NCBI RefSeq assembly: GCF_014698965.1
Contig: NZ_JACXAE010000043.1
Location: 23,362-87,361, forward strand
Direction of reading: 5' to 3'
Source: Iningainema tapete BLCC-T55
GTDB lineage: Bacteria; Cyanobacteriota; Cyanobacteriia; Cyanobacteriales; Nostocaceae
DNA length: 64,000 bases
Made by a program: the position numbers and the translations under genes. This document shows, piece after piece, positions 9,340-18,595 of this stretch. Position 1 is the stretch's first letter. The number at the start of each line of letters is the position of its first letter. Under the pieces are notes generated by a model. That model made no database searches. It saw only the letters and a program-made list of their open reading frames with translations, and was not told the DNA's origin.

Positions 9340-10698
9340 TCAACTAAGAGCTTTCAACGCTTCAGTAGGTTGAATTAATCCCCATCCCCAGCGATTATCT
9401 TGTAACCGCTGAGAACCTACTGGGTGTTTTGCCGTTTCCTTGAGTACCTTTATGATATCAGTTACGGGTGCAGTGGGATTAGCTGCCATTAATAAAGCTG
9501 CAACCCCAGCCACATGGGGAGTTGCCATAGAAGTTCCGTCCATATAGTTGTATGCGTAGGTTCCGTCAGGTGTTTTAGTTGGTGGTATGCATGAGTATAC
9601 CTGAACTCCAGGGGCAACTACATCCGGTTTTGTAACTAATTTATTCGGTTCTTGTTCAGGAAATACTAAACTCGCTCCACTACTAAAGAAAGCAACATCA
9701 ACTTTATTTTGGGGCAACTTTTCCACTGCTCCTACTGAAAAGGCATTATGAATATTCCCTGGTGAACTAGTATTTCCATGGTTCTCGTTACCGATCGCCA
9801 CTACAGGTAGAATACCATACTGCTCGATTAATATATCCAAAACTTCGGCAAACATTGGCTCATAGTAGTACAAGCCCAAAGACATATTAATAATGTCAGC
9901 ACCTTTTTCTATTGCCCAAGAAATTCCTTCTAACAAGGTTCTTAGAGTAGTATCACCAATCAGCACACCAGCAACTAACAAATTTGTTTCTGGCGCAACC
10001 CCGATAGAAATACCTTTCGCTGCTTGCCCACCTGCAATTGTGCCACATACATGTGTACCGTGCTGTCCACTGTCAAAAGGTGGAGACGCAGTAATTCGTC
10101 TACCCAAAGGATCGATGACGACAAATTTTTTGACACGATTTTTTAGTGCTGGATGAGCAGCATACACTCCCGTATCCAACACAGCCACATTAATATTCTC
10201 TCCCTTGGTCGTTTCCCACAACTTAGGAACCTCCAAATGCTTTAGTCCCCAAGTTAGTTGATCTTCGCTTTCGGTCCTAATTAAATCAGAATATTCGATT
10301 TTACGCGGTTGAATCAGACGTATTTGCTGATTTGGTAAAATTGCTACTACATTAGGTTGTTCTGCTAAAGCTTCTAAAGTTTTGGGAGTTACTTCCACCG
10401 TAGCCACTGGTAAAGTACCCGATCCAATCGCAGAAACCTCCAATGGTTCATCATGATAACCCAGATCGCGACTAGCTTCTTGGTAGTGGTCAAAAATTTC
10501 TTCTTGTACAGCTTTTTGAATTGCAACTTGTTGTTGAACCTCGAACATCCGCCTCTTGGCTTCACGCAAACGACCTCGTGGCGGCAGACCTTCTGTTTGC
10601 GGGGTATGGTAAATTACTATTGCATCCCGTTTTTCATCTTCCTCAAGATCGGCAAGAAATGGTTCAAACGCTGGTGAGATTTTATTTTCGATACTCAT
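9340..10698 (-). CDS. Subtilisin-like serine protease (S8 family)
   Basis: 452 residues. The catalytic triad is complete: Asp175 in VAVLDTGVY, His213 in GQHGTHVCGT and Ser390 in DGTSMATPHVAG, with oxyanion Asn304 in AIGNENHG. The first 130 residues form a propeptide-like region (strand DAIVIYHTP, end NVVAILPNQQIRL). No signal peptide is visible, so it may act in the cytoplasm or be exported in an unrecognised way. A second propeptide-like protein is encoded immediately downstream. Substrates are unknown. Confidence 0.93.
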   Translation of the reverse strand: MSIENKISPAFEPFLADLEEDEKRDAIVIYHTPQTEGLPPRGRLREAKRRMFEVQQQVAIQKAVQEEIFDHYQEASRDLGYHDEPLEVSAIGSGTLPVATVEVTPKTLEALAEQPNVVAILPNQQIRLIQPRKIEYSDLIRTESEDQLTWGLKHLEVPKLWETTKGENINVAVLDTGVYAAHPALKNRVKKFVVIDPLGRRITASPPFDSGQHGTHVCGTIAGGQAAKGISIGVAPETNLLVAGVLIGDTTLRTLLEGISWAIEKGADIINMSLGLYYYEPMFAEVLDILIEQYGILPVVAIGNENHGNTSSPGNIHNAFSVGAVEKLPQNKVDVAFFSSGASLVFPEQEPNKLVTKPDVVAPGVQVYSCIPPTKTPDGTYAYNYMDGTSMATPHVAGVAALLMAANPTAPVTDIIKVLKETAKHPVGSQRLQDNRWGWGLIQPTEALKALS

Positions 10699-10791
10699 AG
10701 TTTTTAGTTTATTGTTTAGGTTTTCAACTAGTGTAAGTAGACGGATTTAATATTTACCTTTGTGTCCGAAGAATGCTAATATTACGCGAAT

Positions 10792-10820
10792 GTAGAGACG
10801 TTCCGCCGGAACCTCTCTAC
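10792..10820. repeat. GTAGAGACGTTCC-type hairpin repeat
   Basis: GTAGAGACGTTCC-GCC-GGAACCTCTCTAC forms a 13-bp stem with one mismatch. Related GTAGAGACG sequences recur at 28201, 43841 (reverse) and 56313, so this is a dispersed repeat. It lies in the 290-bp gap 10699-10988, which otherwise holds no gene. Confidence 0.65.
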
Positions 10821-10988
10821 AAAATCGGTGTTTAATTTGTGGGATTAATGCATTCGCCTACCCCAACCCATAGCACCCTGCGTTATGAGACATCCATCGT
10901 AACATATCGTATTTTTACTTAAAAATACTGTGAAAAGTATTTAATTATACCAAAAGAGGTAGAAGCACAACCAAAGGATATACTATAT

Positions 10989-11747
10989 TTAAGGTAATAG
11001 ATGATTTAATGTTCTGACATTTTTTAATTCAGGATCGTTAATCTGTAGAGACGTTCCATGAAAAGTCTCTGCTGCGTTTGAAGCCAAAAGTTCTGCGGCT
11101 TCTTGCATCAGATAATTTTGCTCTGTGTGAATTTCCTGTAGCCTTTGTGAAATCTCTGCCAACCGTTGTTGCTTCTGCTGCAAAGGTGGAGAGGGTAATT
11201 GAGGTAAGGCTTCTACTATATCACTTGTTTTATTGCTTGCTTGTTTAACTACTCTCCACATCCAAGAGAACCCTTTGGAGGTAACTTTAAATAAACCTTG
11301 AAGTAATTTAAAAGGAAGTTGCAGTAATGATAGACTTGCCGATTCAATCCAACTACCAACTACTTTGATTGTAGTCCAAAGCAGAGCTAGCGAGACTAGC
11401 AGAATTACCGCACTGATAATTGGGTGATTAACCCCCCAACCTAGTATTTGTAGAAAACGAAAAATTGCCGGATGTTCAACTAGCCAGTTATCTACAGAAG
11501 AAGTAATGGCTGTTTGTACTGCATCTTTTGTAGTACTCTTAATTTGTTCAGCAGATTGCAAAGACTGTTGTAAAGTTGTTGTAACGGAGTTAATAGCGCG
11601 ATCGCTTGCCCCAGTTGCTGTTTGCTGCAAAGACTCCTTAACTTGCTGAGCGCCAAGAGACAGAGAGTTAACTTTTGCATTCACCAAATCCAATGTGTGC
11701 TGCCAACGCTCTCCAACTCCCTCAGGGATACTAACTTGAAAAACCAT
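10989..11747 (-). CDS. Membrane-anchored hypothetical protein with coiled coils
   Basis: 252 residues. An N-terminal helical, Gln/Thr/Ser-rich half (residues 1-95) is followed by one or two hydrophobic segments (about 105-130, ISAVILLVSLALLWTTIKVV) and a C-terminal predicted coiled coil (QQKQQRLAEISQRLQEIHTE). No signal peptide. The repeated A/T/Q helices in the first half resemble apolipoprotein- or LEA-like amphipathic helices. Function unknown. It lies downstream of the LVIVD gene on the same strand, separated by a hairpin. Confidence 0.75.
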   Translation of the reverse strand: MVFQVSIPEGVGERWQHTLDLVNAKVNSLSLGAQQVKESLQQTATGASDRAINSVTTTLQQSLQSAEQIKSTTKDAVQTAITSSVDNWLVEHPAIFRFLQILGWGVNHPIISAVILLVSLALLWTTIKVVGSWIESASLSLLQLPFKLLQGLFKVTSKGFSWMWRVVKQASNKTSDIVEALPQLPSPPLQQKQQRLAEISQRLQEIHTEQNYLMQEAAELLASNAAETFHGTSLQINDPELKNVRTLNHLLP

Positions 11748-11763
11748 AACAAAACCTTGGTAG

Positions 11764-11789
11764 GGTGCGTTAATGCAGTGTAACGCACC
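11764..11789 (-). terminator. GGTGCGTTA/TAACGCACC hairpin
   Basis: A 9-bp perfect stem, GGTGCGTTA(11764-11772) and TAACGCACC (11781-11789), lies between the LVIVD gene and the downstream membrane protein gene. A near copy (GGTGCGTTA...TAACACACC) occurs at 14331-14357, so it is a dispersed repeat. No T-run follows, so terminator activity is uncertain. Confidence 0.4.
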
Positions 11790-11811
11790 TTAACCTATAG
11801 GTGGAGCCTCA

Positions 11812-13170
11812 TTAACCAGGACTCAGTTGTCCAGTATACTTGAGAATCCAAAGACCCTGATTTTTATGGGTAATGTATATGTAACCTCTCGTATCAACTA
11901 GTACATCCTCTGTTTGCAGAGCTAAGCGTCCTTTGGGCATCGGACCAAATCGTTTTGTCGGTTCAGGCGGCAAGAAAAAGCCTATCTCCGTTGGCTGGCG
12001 CGAATTCGCAACGTTGAAAATGCGAAGTCCCGCGTTAAAGTGTGCGATGTAAAGTAAGTTGCCCTGCTTCTGTACTGCCCGATTGTGCTGTAATAGATTA
12101 ATGTTGTGGGGACCTGACCAACCACCTTTCTCAAAGAAGTCACGATAGGGAAGCTCTGGTGGCGGCACTGGCTCAGGCATAGTGGAGAGCAGAACCGGGT
12201 TGGTTGGATCTGAGATATCAACAATCGAAGCGTGATGCAAAGGTCCTTTTCCGTAGGAAGTGTCTTCGGAGTTGACATATGCCAACCCCTTGGACGGCAG
12301 CGGCAGCACGCTATGCGCTCCAAACTGTAAGTGAAACGGAGGGCTAAAGTCTAGCCGACCAATTTGCTTTGGTTTGGACACATCACTGATATCCAAAACG
12401 ATCATGCCTGCCGAACCGTATGGTAGATAAGCTCGATTACCAATCACGTATGGCGGACCATGTAGTGAGATTTCAGGTTCCGGAGGTTTCTCAAGCGCTG
12501 CTGTATGCTGTCCTGGCACCCACCATCGTCCCGCTTCCACAGGTCGAGCCGGGTTAGTGATGTCAACAATCACATAAATGTTTCCTTCGTAACCAGGCAT
12601 CCCAGCAGCGAGATGCATATACCGTCCACCAGCGTAGAAGTTACGGTGTGTACCTGTGCCACCAGTGCGAAACTGACCCAGCCGCTTCGGATTAAGCGGC
12701 TCTTTAATGTCCCAGATCACTACTCCTTCATCAAACGGTTGATTAGGCTCTCCACCAAAACCAGGCAGAATCCTCTCCAACGAAGTGATCATCGTATTCC
12801 CGGACAGTTCCATTTGTCCTGTAAAGGTGTTTGCAGGTCCAGGAATAAACTTGACCACCTTTGGCTTTGACGGATTAGTTACATCCACAATGCTCCAGCC
12901 CCGATGCCAGAAGTGACCCATGTAGAGATACCAACGACCTTGGTGTTCCGTGATAGACATTTTGAAGGCTGGTTTTCCATTCAAGTCACTATAGCCCACA
13001 GCTTGAACATTGCTGCTCAAAGCTCCTTGAGGAAGCTGCTGAGCGTGTGCAATGGTTGCAACTATAACTGTTAGCAGTAGAAAACCAGCGCTCAACACTA
13101 GAGCAAGTCGAATCCAAGTTGCTATAGCAATACCTGCCAAGAGAATTTTGATGCTTTGCTTCATTGCCAA
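11812..13170 (-). CDS. LVIVD-repeat (beta-propeller) exported protein
   Basis: 452 residues. The N-terminus has a hydrophobic export/anchor segment (ATWIRLALVLSAGFLLLTVIV) followed by AHAQ, a plausible cleavage site. The rest consists of repeated blades of the type WSIVDVTNPSKPK, YVIVDITNPARPV, MIVLDISDVSKPK and ASIVDISDPTNPV, the LVIVD repeat, which forms a beta-propeller at the cell surface or in the periplasm. No catalytic residues are recognised. It is divergent from the LysR gene, 120 bp away, so that regulator may control it. Confidence 0.88.
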   Translation of the reverse strand: MAMKQSIKILLAGIAIATWIRLALVLSAGFLLLTVIVATIAHAQQLPQGALSSNVQAVGYSDLNGKPAFKMSITEHQGRWYLYMGHFWHRGWSIVDVTNPSKPKVVKFIPGPANTFTGQMELSGNTMITSLERILPGFGGEPNQPFDEGVVIWDIKEPLNPKRLGQFRTGGTGTHRNFYAGGRYMHLAAGMPGYEGNIYVIVDITNPARPVEAGRWWVPGQHTAALEKPPEPEISLHGPPYVIGNRAYLPYGSAGMIVLDISDVSKPKQIGRLDFSPPFHLQFGAHSVLPLPSKGLAYVNSEDTSYGKGPLHHASIVDISDPTNPVLLSTMPEPVPPPELPYRDFFEKGGWSGPHNINLLQHNRAVQKQGNLLYIAHFNAGLRIFNVANSRQPTEIGFFLPPEPTKRFGPMPKGRLALQTEDVLVDTRGYIYITHKNQGLWILKYTGQLSPG

Positions 13171-13290
13171 ATATATAGTTGTATGCTTTACAAAAATAAA
13201 ATCGTCTTATTTCAAAAATAGAAGGAATGTTTTAAGATTGTCCAACAGCTGTTTAAGGGTAAATTAACAACTTAGAGTTACTAATTCGTT

Positions 13291-14265
13291 ATGGAATTTC
13301 GACATCTCACATATTTTGTTGCTGTTGCCGAGGAACTGCACTTTGGTCGCGCTGCTAAACGGTTGTATGTCACTCAGCAAGCATTAAGCAAACAAATTCA
13401 TTGCCTAGAGGCTGAATTAGAAATACAGCTTTTTTACAGAACAAAGCGCTCCTGTCAACTAACTGAGGCAGGAGTTGTGTTTTTGGAGGAAGCACGCCGA
13501 CTTCTAGATCAGGCTCTTCATGCTGTGCAGGTAACCAAACGTGTAGCTCGTGGAGAGGTTGGGCAACTTAAGCTCAGTTTTGCATCTCCTGCTCTTCATA
13601 GCGTGCTGCCAAAAATCCTCAAAATTTTCCGTGAAACACATCCAGATGTGGAAGTTATCCTGAAAGAAATTTCTACGCTCGAACAGGTGAAAGCTCTCTT
13701 GAAGAACGAGGTTGATGTTGGATTCCTTTATCCTCCAATTAATGAGAATTCTTTAAACCTCCAACCTATTTTAGAAGAAGCTTTAATGATTGTTTTGCCC
13801 GCATACCATCCCTTAGCAGCTTTAAAACATTTGCCATTAGAGGCATTAGCCAACGAACCCTTTATTTTACATCCACGACATGAAGGACCTGTATTGTATG
13901 ACCAAATCATGAGTTTGTGTGAGCAAGCAGGTTTTCAACCCAAAGTGGTGCAAGAAGTGGCAATGAGTCAAACCCGCATTGGCTGGGTAGCTGCTGGAAT
14001 TGGCATCTCCTTTGTTTTTGCAAGTCTTCAAAACCTGATCAATTCGGAGGTGGTTTACCGCGCTTTAGATGGAGCAACTCTAACCTTGCAACTTGCTGCT
14101 GCTTGGCGAGTCGATAATTCATCACCCGTCTTACAGGAGTTTCTCAAGGTCACTCAAGATCTTGTTCATCAGTCAGCACTAAAAAATATTGACAGTGAAT
14201 CGAAATCACTGTCAATAGCAACACGCAGCAACCAACAGATCATTATTTCCGCAAACAAGGTTTGA
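13291..14265 (+). CDS. LysR-family transcriptional regulator
   Basis: 324 residues. The N-terminal winged helix-turn-helix is clear (FGRAAKRLYVTQQALSKQIH, about 17-37), followed by the periplasmic-binding-protein-like effector domain (about 90-295). LysR proteins usually regulate a divergent neighbour in response to a small ligand. Here the divergent gene encodes the LVIVD protein and the downstream one an amine oxidase; either could be the target. The effector cannot be read from the sequence. Confidence 0.93.
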   Translation: MEFRHLTYFVAVAEELHFGRAAKRLYVTQQALSKQIHCLEAELEIQLFYRTKRSCQLTEAGVVFLEEARRLLDQALHAVQVTKRVARGEVGQLKLSFASPALHSVLPKILKIFRETHPDVEVILKEISTLEQVKALLKNEVDVGFLYPPINENSLNLQPILEEALMIVLPAYHPLAALKHLPLEALANEPFILHPRHEGPVLYDQIMSLCEQAGFQPKVVQEVAMSQTRIGWVAAGIGISFVFASLQNLINSEVVYRALDGATLTLQLAAAWRVDNSSPVLQEFLKVTQDLVHQSALKNIDSESKSLSIATRSNQQIIISANKV

Positions 14266-14389
14266 GGTATTCCGTATCGCCTCAAGTACGTTGGATAGGC
14301 ACATACGAGTCCTCACATAAACTCATGATGGTGCGTTACACTACGTTAACACACCCTACGATATTGTAATATTTATAGAGGTAAAATAA

Positions 14390-15979
14390 ATGGCTAGGTC
14401 ACCACTGATGACATCGTTGCGACGAGCTTACAAAGTCGCAAGGGCTTCAGTAAAAACAGGAATTCCCACAGACGAGTTAGTTGACATCTTCCAACAAAGA
14501 ACCTCTCGCCGTCGTTTACTATACGGGGGTTTGGCGTTAGCAAGTGCGGTTGGAGCAGTACTTTCCAGTGGACGTGATTCGGTTGCATTTGCTACGATTC
14601 CCAAAGTGCTGGTGGTGGGTGCGGGAATTGCCGGACTAACTGCTGCTTATCGACTCAAACAGGCAGGGGTTCCTTTCGATATCATTGAGGGGAGAAATCG
14701 GGTTGGTGGCAGGATACAGAGTTTACCTAATGTGGGTGGTACTTCTGTCTCAGTGGATGTGGGTGGAGAATTTATTGATACTAGTCATACTAGCATGCGA
14801 TCGCTTGCTCAAGAACTTGGGTTACAAACTGCCGATTTGTTAGCAGCAGATGAAGGTTTGACACGGCAAACTTGGTATTTTGAAGGACGCAAAATACCAG
14901 AAACAGAAATTATTAATTACTTTATCCCTTTAGCTAATAAAATTGAACAAGATTTAGCTGCCATTGGTGATGCACCCTTAAGTTATAAATCTTATAATCA
15001 GGCGACTGCGGTATTAGATAATACTTCTTTAGCTGATTATTTAGACTCAGTTGATATCAACCCAATTTTACGGCAGATGCTCCGAATTGCTTTCACCACA
15101 GAACTTGGTCGAGAGCCAGAGGAACAGACTTCTCTAAACTTACTGTTTCTGATTAGCACTGATACAAATACATTTGAAGTATATGGTGAAAGTGATGAAA
15201 AATACCAAATTATTGGTGGAAATGACCAACTACCCCGTTTACTAGCACAGTCTTTAGCTAATCATATCGAAATTGGCACTGAGTTGGAAGCTATTAACAC
15301 ACGTCCTGATGGTCGCTACAAAGTAAGTCTTCGCTCTGGTTATAGAACTTTTGAGCGGACTTATGAACGGATTTTGCTCACATTACCATTTAGTACATTG
15401 CGTTTAGTATCATTGCGGGTGAATTTACCACCAGTGAAAAGGCGAGCGATCGCTCAATTAGGTTACGGTACAAATACTAAGTTAATCACAGCGTATAGTA
15501 AAAGGGTGTGGCGCGATCGCTATAACTCAACAGCCGCAATATTTACTGACACAGGCTTTCAAAACACTTGGGAAGCCAGCCGTTACCAAAGCGGTAAGAG
15601 CGGTGTAATTACCGACTATACTGGTGGACGACAGGGTTTAGCTATTAGTAAAGGTTCACCCCTATCCCAAGCACAAATACTTTTACCACAATTAGAGCAG
15701 ATTTTCCCAGGAATCACTAAAGAGCGTCAAGGGAATGCCATCCGCACAGAATGGCTGAAACAAGAGTACACACGCGGCTCTTATTCGTGCTATTTAGTTG
15801 GACAGGTAACTAGTATAGGTGGATCTGAAGGAGAAACTGTTGGTAATCTCTTTTTTGCTGGAGAACACTGTTCACAAGGGGCACAAGGTTACATGGAAGG
15901 TGGTTGTAGCACAGGAGAAACCGCCGCCAAAGAAATCCTGCGTTCTTTGGGGTTGCGTTCTGGGCGGAGTGTTTACTAA
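14390..15979 (+). CDS. FAD-dependent amine oxidase with Tat-type signal
   Basis: 529 residues. A twin-arginine-like signal (TSRRRLLYGGLALASAVGA, about 38-56) precedes the FAD Rossmann motif VLVVGAGIAGLTAAYRLKQ (about 73-91) and GRNRVGGRI. The C-terminal FAD-binding segment FFAGEHCSQGAQGYMEGG is typical of flavin monoamine oxidases and L-amino-acid oxidases. It should oxidise an amine or amino acid in the periplasm, giving aldehyde or keto acid, ammonia and H2O2. Substrate not predictable. The gene ends 12 bp from the convergent PP2C gene. Confidence 0.92.
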   Translation: MARSPLMTSLRRAYKVARASVKTGIPTDELVDIFQQRTSRRRLLYGGLALASAVGAVLSSGRDSVAFATIPKVLVVGAGIAGLTAAYRLKQAGVPFDIIEGRNRVGGRIQSLPNVGGTSVSVDVGGEFIDTSHTSMRSLAQELGLQTADLLAADEGLTRQTWYFEGRKIPETEIINYFIPLANKIEQDLAAIGDAPLSYKSYNQATAVLDNTSLADYLDSVDINPILRQMLRIAFTTELGREPEEQTSLNLLFLISTDTNTFEVYGESDEKYQIIGGNDQLPRLLAQSLANHIEIGTELEAINTRPDGRYKVSLRSGYRTFERTYERILLTLPFSTLRLVSLRVNLPPVKRRAIAQLGYGTNTKLITAYSKRVWRDRYNSTAAIFTDTGFQNTWEASRYQSGKSGVITDYTGGRQGLAISKGSPLSQAQILLPQLEQIFPGITKERQGNAIRTEWLKQEYTRGSYSCYLVGQVTSIGGSEGETVGNLFFAGEHCSQGAQGYMEGGCSTGETAAKEILRSLGLRSGRSVY

Positions 15980-15991
15980 TCAAACGCCAAG

Positions 15992-17395
15992 TTATCTTGT
16001 TTGGGGTAACCACTGCACAGCCAACATGGTAATGTCATCAAATTGTGCTGCGTTATTGATGTGAGTGAACAAATTAGTTTTAATGCGCTCCAGTAAGTCA
16101 GATACAGATGAGGTTGGCTGCTCTAGGAGTGATAACAGTCTTTGAAGAGTAAAAAACTCACCCTTCGGGGCACGAGCTTCTGTTACCCCGTCGGTATAGC
16201 CAATTAAGATGTCACCAGGCTCGAGCTGAACCTGGTGAATTTTAAACTTCATGTCTGGGATCATTCCCACTGCAGGTCCAGTAGGTTTAAGACTTTGCTT
16301 TACCCCCTGAGAGTTAACGACAAACAGAGGTTCATGCCCAGCGTTGATGTAGGCTAGTGAGTTTGTAGCCGGATTTAGCACTCCAAAAAAGAGCGTGGCA
16401 AACATACCCATTTGAGCATGATTTTGGGTAATGTAGTTGTTCGTCAACTCAACAGCTTTGAGGGCGTTGATTTGAGCTAGAACAGGTGCATCAAGTGCGT
16501 CAACATCACAACACGAATCCTCATCGTCAGTAACTATAGACAATCCGTATAAGTTGGTTTGCCCAGAAAAAATTCTCATTAAGCTGCGAAACAAAGCCAT
16601 AAAGAGTGCCGCACCCACACCCTTATCACAAACATCAGCAATGACCAATCCTAGATAATCACCAGGAAGCATGAAAGCGTCATAGAAGTCACCTGCTACC
16701 TGACGAGCTGGATAGAAACAGGTTGCAATTTCCAAATTAGGTAATTGTGGAATTTCTGTAGGCAGAAAATCTCTTTGAATCTGCCTGCCTTTTTCTAGTT
16801 CATCATCCAGTGCTCTTTTGGCTTGAGAAAGTAGATCGGCTTGCTGCTTGATCAGATGCGTTGCTAACTTATGAAGTTGAGCTTGAGCTACCAGTAATTG
16901 ATGTACATCCAACAACTTATACACTTCACGATCAAATTTTACGACTAGCGGTTCGGTAAGTAACTCCGGAGGACGTTGCAAACACCGACTAGCCGCTTTG
17001 ACAATTAACGTATTGCTGGGAAAAACTAGTACATCTGTTTCAATATAGGTATACAAACGACTAAGTGGAGCACACAAAAATAGCTCTCTGGCATAGGGAC
17101 GACTAATAATTCTCAAGAATAGCTGCCGCGAAACTTTCCCTTTAAACTGACCTTGCTCTGTGAGAATTGCTCCAGGGAGTAACGGATTTTGTTCAAAAGC
17201 CTTTGCTAGGTCTTCCCCTGGACATGAGAGATCTATTTGGAAATCATACAGAGACAGTTCTTGCAGAGTCGATTCTAACTTAAGACTCTCAAATAAATCT
17301 TGAAAACGCTCTTGGTAGTCGCCAAGGGTTGGTTGAGTGTTGCTACTAACCTCACATGACTCAGTACAGGCGTTTAGGAACTGATGAATCAGCAT
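15992..17395 (-). CDS. icfG: PP2C/SpoIIE-type protein phosphatase, IcfG-like
   Basis: 467 residues. The N-terminal 190 residues are unrecognised; a helical linker (about 165-205) leads to a complete SpoIIE/PP2C domain: AGDFYDAF, GLVIADVCDKGVGAALFMAL, LIGYTDGVTEARAP and QFDDITMLAV carry the metal-binding aspartates. Such phosphatases dephosphorylate STAS antagonists. Two STAS proteins, a HATPase kinase, glycogen debranching enzyme, AGE epimerase and DJ-1 protein are encoded nearby, matching the Synechocystis icfG cluster (slr1852-slr1861 region), which co-ordinates inorganic carbon and glucose metabolism. Orthology is inferred from context; here the gene is divergent from the rest. Confidence 0.85.
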   Translation of the reverse strand: MLIHQFLNACTESCEVSSNTQPTLGDYQERFQDLFESLKLESTLQELSLYDFQIDLSCPGEDLAKAFEQNPLLPGAILTEQGQFKGKVSRQLFLRIISRPYARELFLCAPLSRLYTYIETDVLVFPSNTLIVKAASRCLQRPPELLTEPLVVKFDREVYKLLDVHQLLVAQAQLHKLATHLIKQQADLLSQAKRALDDELEKGRQIQRDFLPTEIPQLPNLEIATCFYPARQVAGDFYDAFMLPGDYLGLVIADVCDKGVGAALFMALFRSLMRIFSGQTNLYGLSIVTDDEDSCCDVDALDAPVLAQINALKAVELTNNYITQNHAQMGMFATLFFGVLNPATNSLAYINAGHEPLFVVNSQGVKQSLKPTGPAVGMIPDMKFKIHQVQLEPGDILIGYTDGVTEARAPKGEFFTLQRLLSLLEQPTSSVSDLLERIKTNLFTHINNAAQFDDITMLAVQWLPQTR

Positions 17396-17646
17396 AATAG
17401 CACAATAATCTCATATATATTAAGGCTTTCAACCGCAAATCCTATTAATAATTTTTTGAAACTAGCCTAACATAATACCATAAAAATAAGTTTTTGCCTA
17501 GAACGATAAAACTAATTTTATCATCTTTATTCTTTAGAGTATACCTACAGAATCTGGAAAAAAGTCAGAACAATTTAACAAAATTTTTTAACTGAATATA
17601 AGCAAAAATTAAACTACTTTTATCCTAAATTTAACTAAGTAGGGAG
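17396..17646. other. AT-rich gap upstream of the icfG-like phosphatase
   Basis: The start of the divergent 438-bp gap between the phosphatase and VOC genes. It is very AT-rich, no open frame is credible, and it must contain the phosphatase promoter. The rest of the gap carries the conserved leader listed next. Confidence 0.4.
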
Positions 17647-17796
17647 GGTATACAAGTCGGCATACTTATATGGATAACCTCATAAATAATTTTTAATTGA
17701 ACCGCCACTTTGGATTTAAGCAACCCACCATAAATTGAAAATAAGACGAATCGAGATTGACTTCTTTCCATGTTTTTGCAAGGTTCTCACCTCGAT
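17647..17796 (+). promoter_or_regulatory. Conserved leader element shared with the phn operon
   Basis: 17647-17757 aligns without gaps to 30776-30886 (81 of 111 identical by hand count) and similarity continues with a one-base shift to the CCTCG at 17790-17794. Its upstream end is an imperfect dyad TATACAAGT-N6-ACTTATATG (17649-17672). Its downstream end can fold: ATCGAGATTGACT (17750-17762) with TTCTCACCTCGAT (17784-17796). It ends 38 bp before the VOC start. It is either a promoter/operator or a 5' leader RNA; no known riboswitch class was recognised. Confidence 0.7.
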
Positions 17797-17834
17797 AGCG
17801 TTTAACTTAACCAGCGACTCAGAGGACTAGAGTT

Positions 17835-18578
17835 ATGACTGTAGCACAAATAGCTGGCTCGTTTGAACAAAAAGCTTCCTCTGCTATCAGCAAGCAGTTG
17901 AGAGGAGTTCATCATATTGGCCTCACTGTTGAGGACATGAAAAAAGCCTTGGAATTTTATACCGAAGTGTTGGGTGGAAAAGTCATCATTCCAGAAATCG
18001 GTCTGAGCGGCGAGATTATGCACAATACTTTGCTTCAAAAAGAAGAGATTGAAGCGATCGCCCTTGGAGTTGAGCCGAAAACCATTGGTATACCGAACCT
18101 CAGAGATGGTGAGCAAAATCTTGACCTTTACTTCATTCAGTTTGAGAATGTTGTCCTGGAAATTCTGCAATACAGAGATGCATCAGCGCAACCCAACGGT
18201 GCTGATGCTTTCCCAGTGAAAAATCCATATTCCAGTCCGGCTTGCATCAACTCAATGCATATCTCCTTTTATTTAAAGGACGATGTGGATGTGGATGAGT
18301 TCGTGAAAAACTTGGAAGCAGAGTGTCACAAACGTGGGATGGATCAAGTAAAGTGCAACCGTATTGTTCGCGTTAAATCAGAACAAGAAAGGAAAGAGAC
18401 GAATTCTCAGTACAATTCTTGCAAACTATTTGAACCTTCCTTTGGTGATTTTGAAGGATGGACACTGGTTTACTGCAAAGGTCCTAATGGAGAGCAGTTG
18501 GAATTTAACCAGGTACTGCGTAAAGCAAAAGTTCTGTTTGAAACAGCACAACAAGAATACCAAAAAGCTACTGTGTAA
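17835..18578 (+). CDS. VOC-family (glyoxalase/dioxygenase fold) protein
   Basis: 247 residues. Vicinal-oxygen-chelate signatures are present: GVHHIGLTVEDMKKALEFYT near residue 30 with the first metal histidine, and GPNGEQLEFNQ near 230 with the terminal metal glutamate. It is longer than a single VOC module, with an inserted middle (about 95-200). It is the first gene of an eight-gene same-strand run leading to GlgX, two STAS proteins and an anti-sigma-type kinase. Likely a metal-dependent enzyme on a small metabolite; the reaction is unknown. Confidence 0.85.
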   Translation: MTVAQIAGSFEQKASSAISKQLRGVHHIGLTVEDMKKALEFYTEVLGGKVIIPEIGLSGEIMHNTLLQKEEIEAIALGVEPKTIGIPNLRDGEQNLDLYFIQFENVVLEILQYRDASAQPNGADAFPVKNPYSSPACINSMHISFYLKDDVDVDEFVKNLEAECHKRGMDQVKCNRIVRVKSEQERKETNSQYNSCKLFEPSFGDFEGWTLVYCKGPNGEQLEFNQVLRKAKVLFETAQQEYQKATV

Positions 18579-18595
18579 AAAGGAGATAAACAGTC

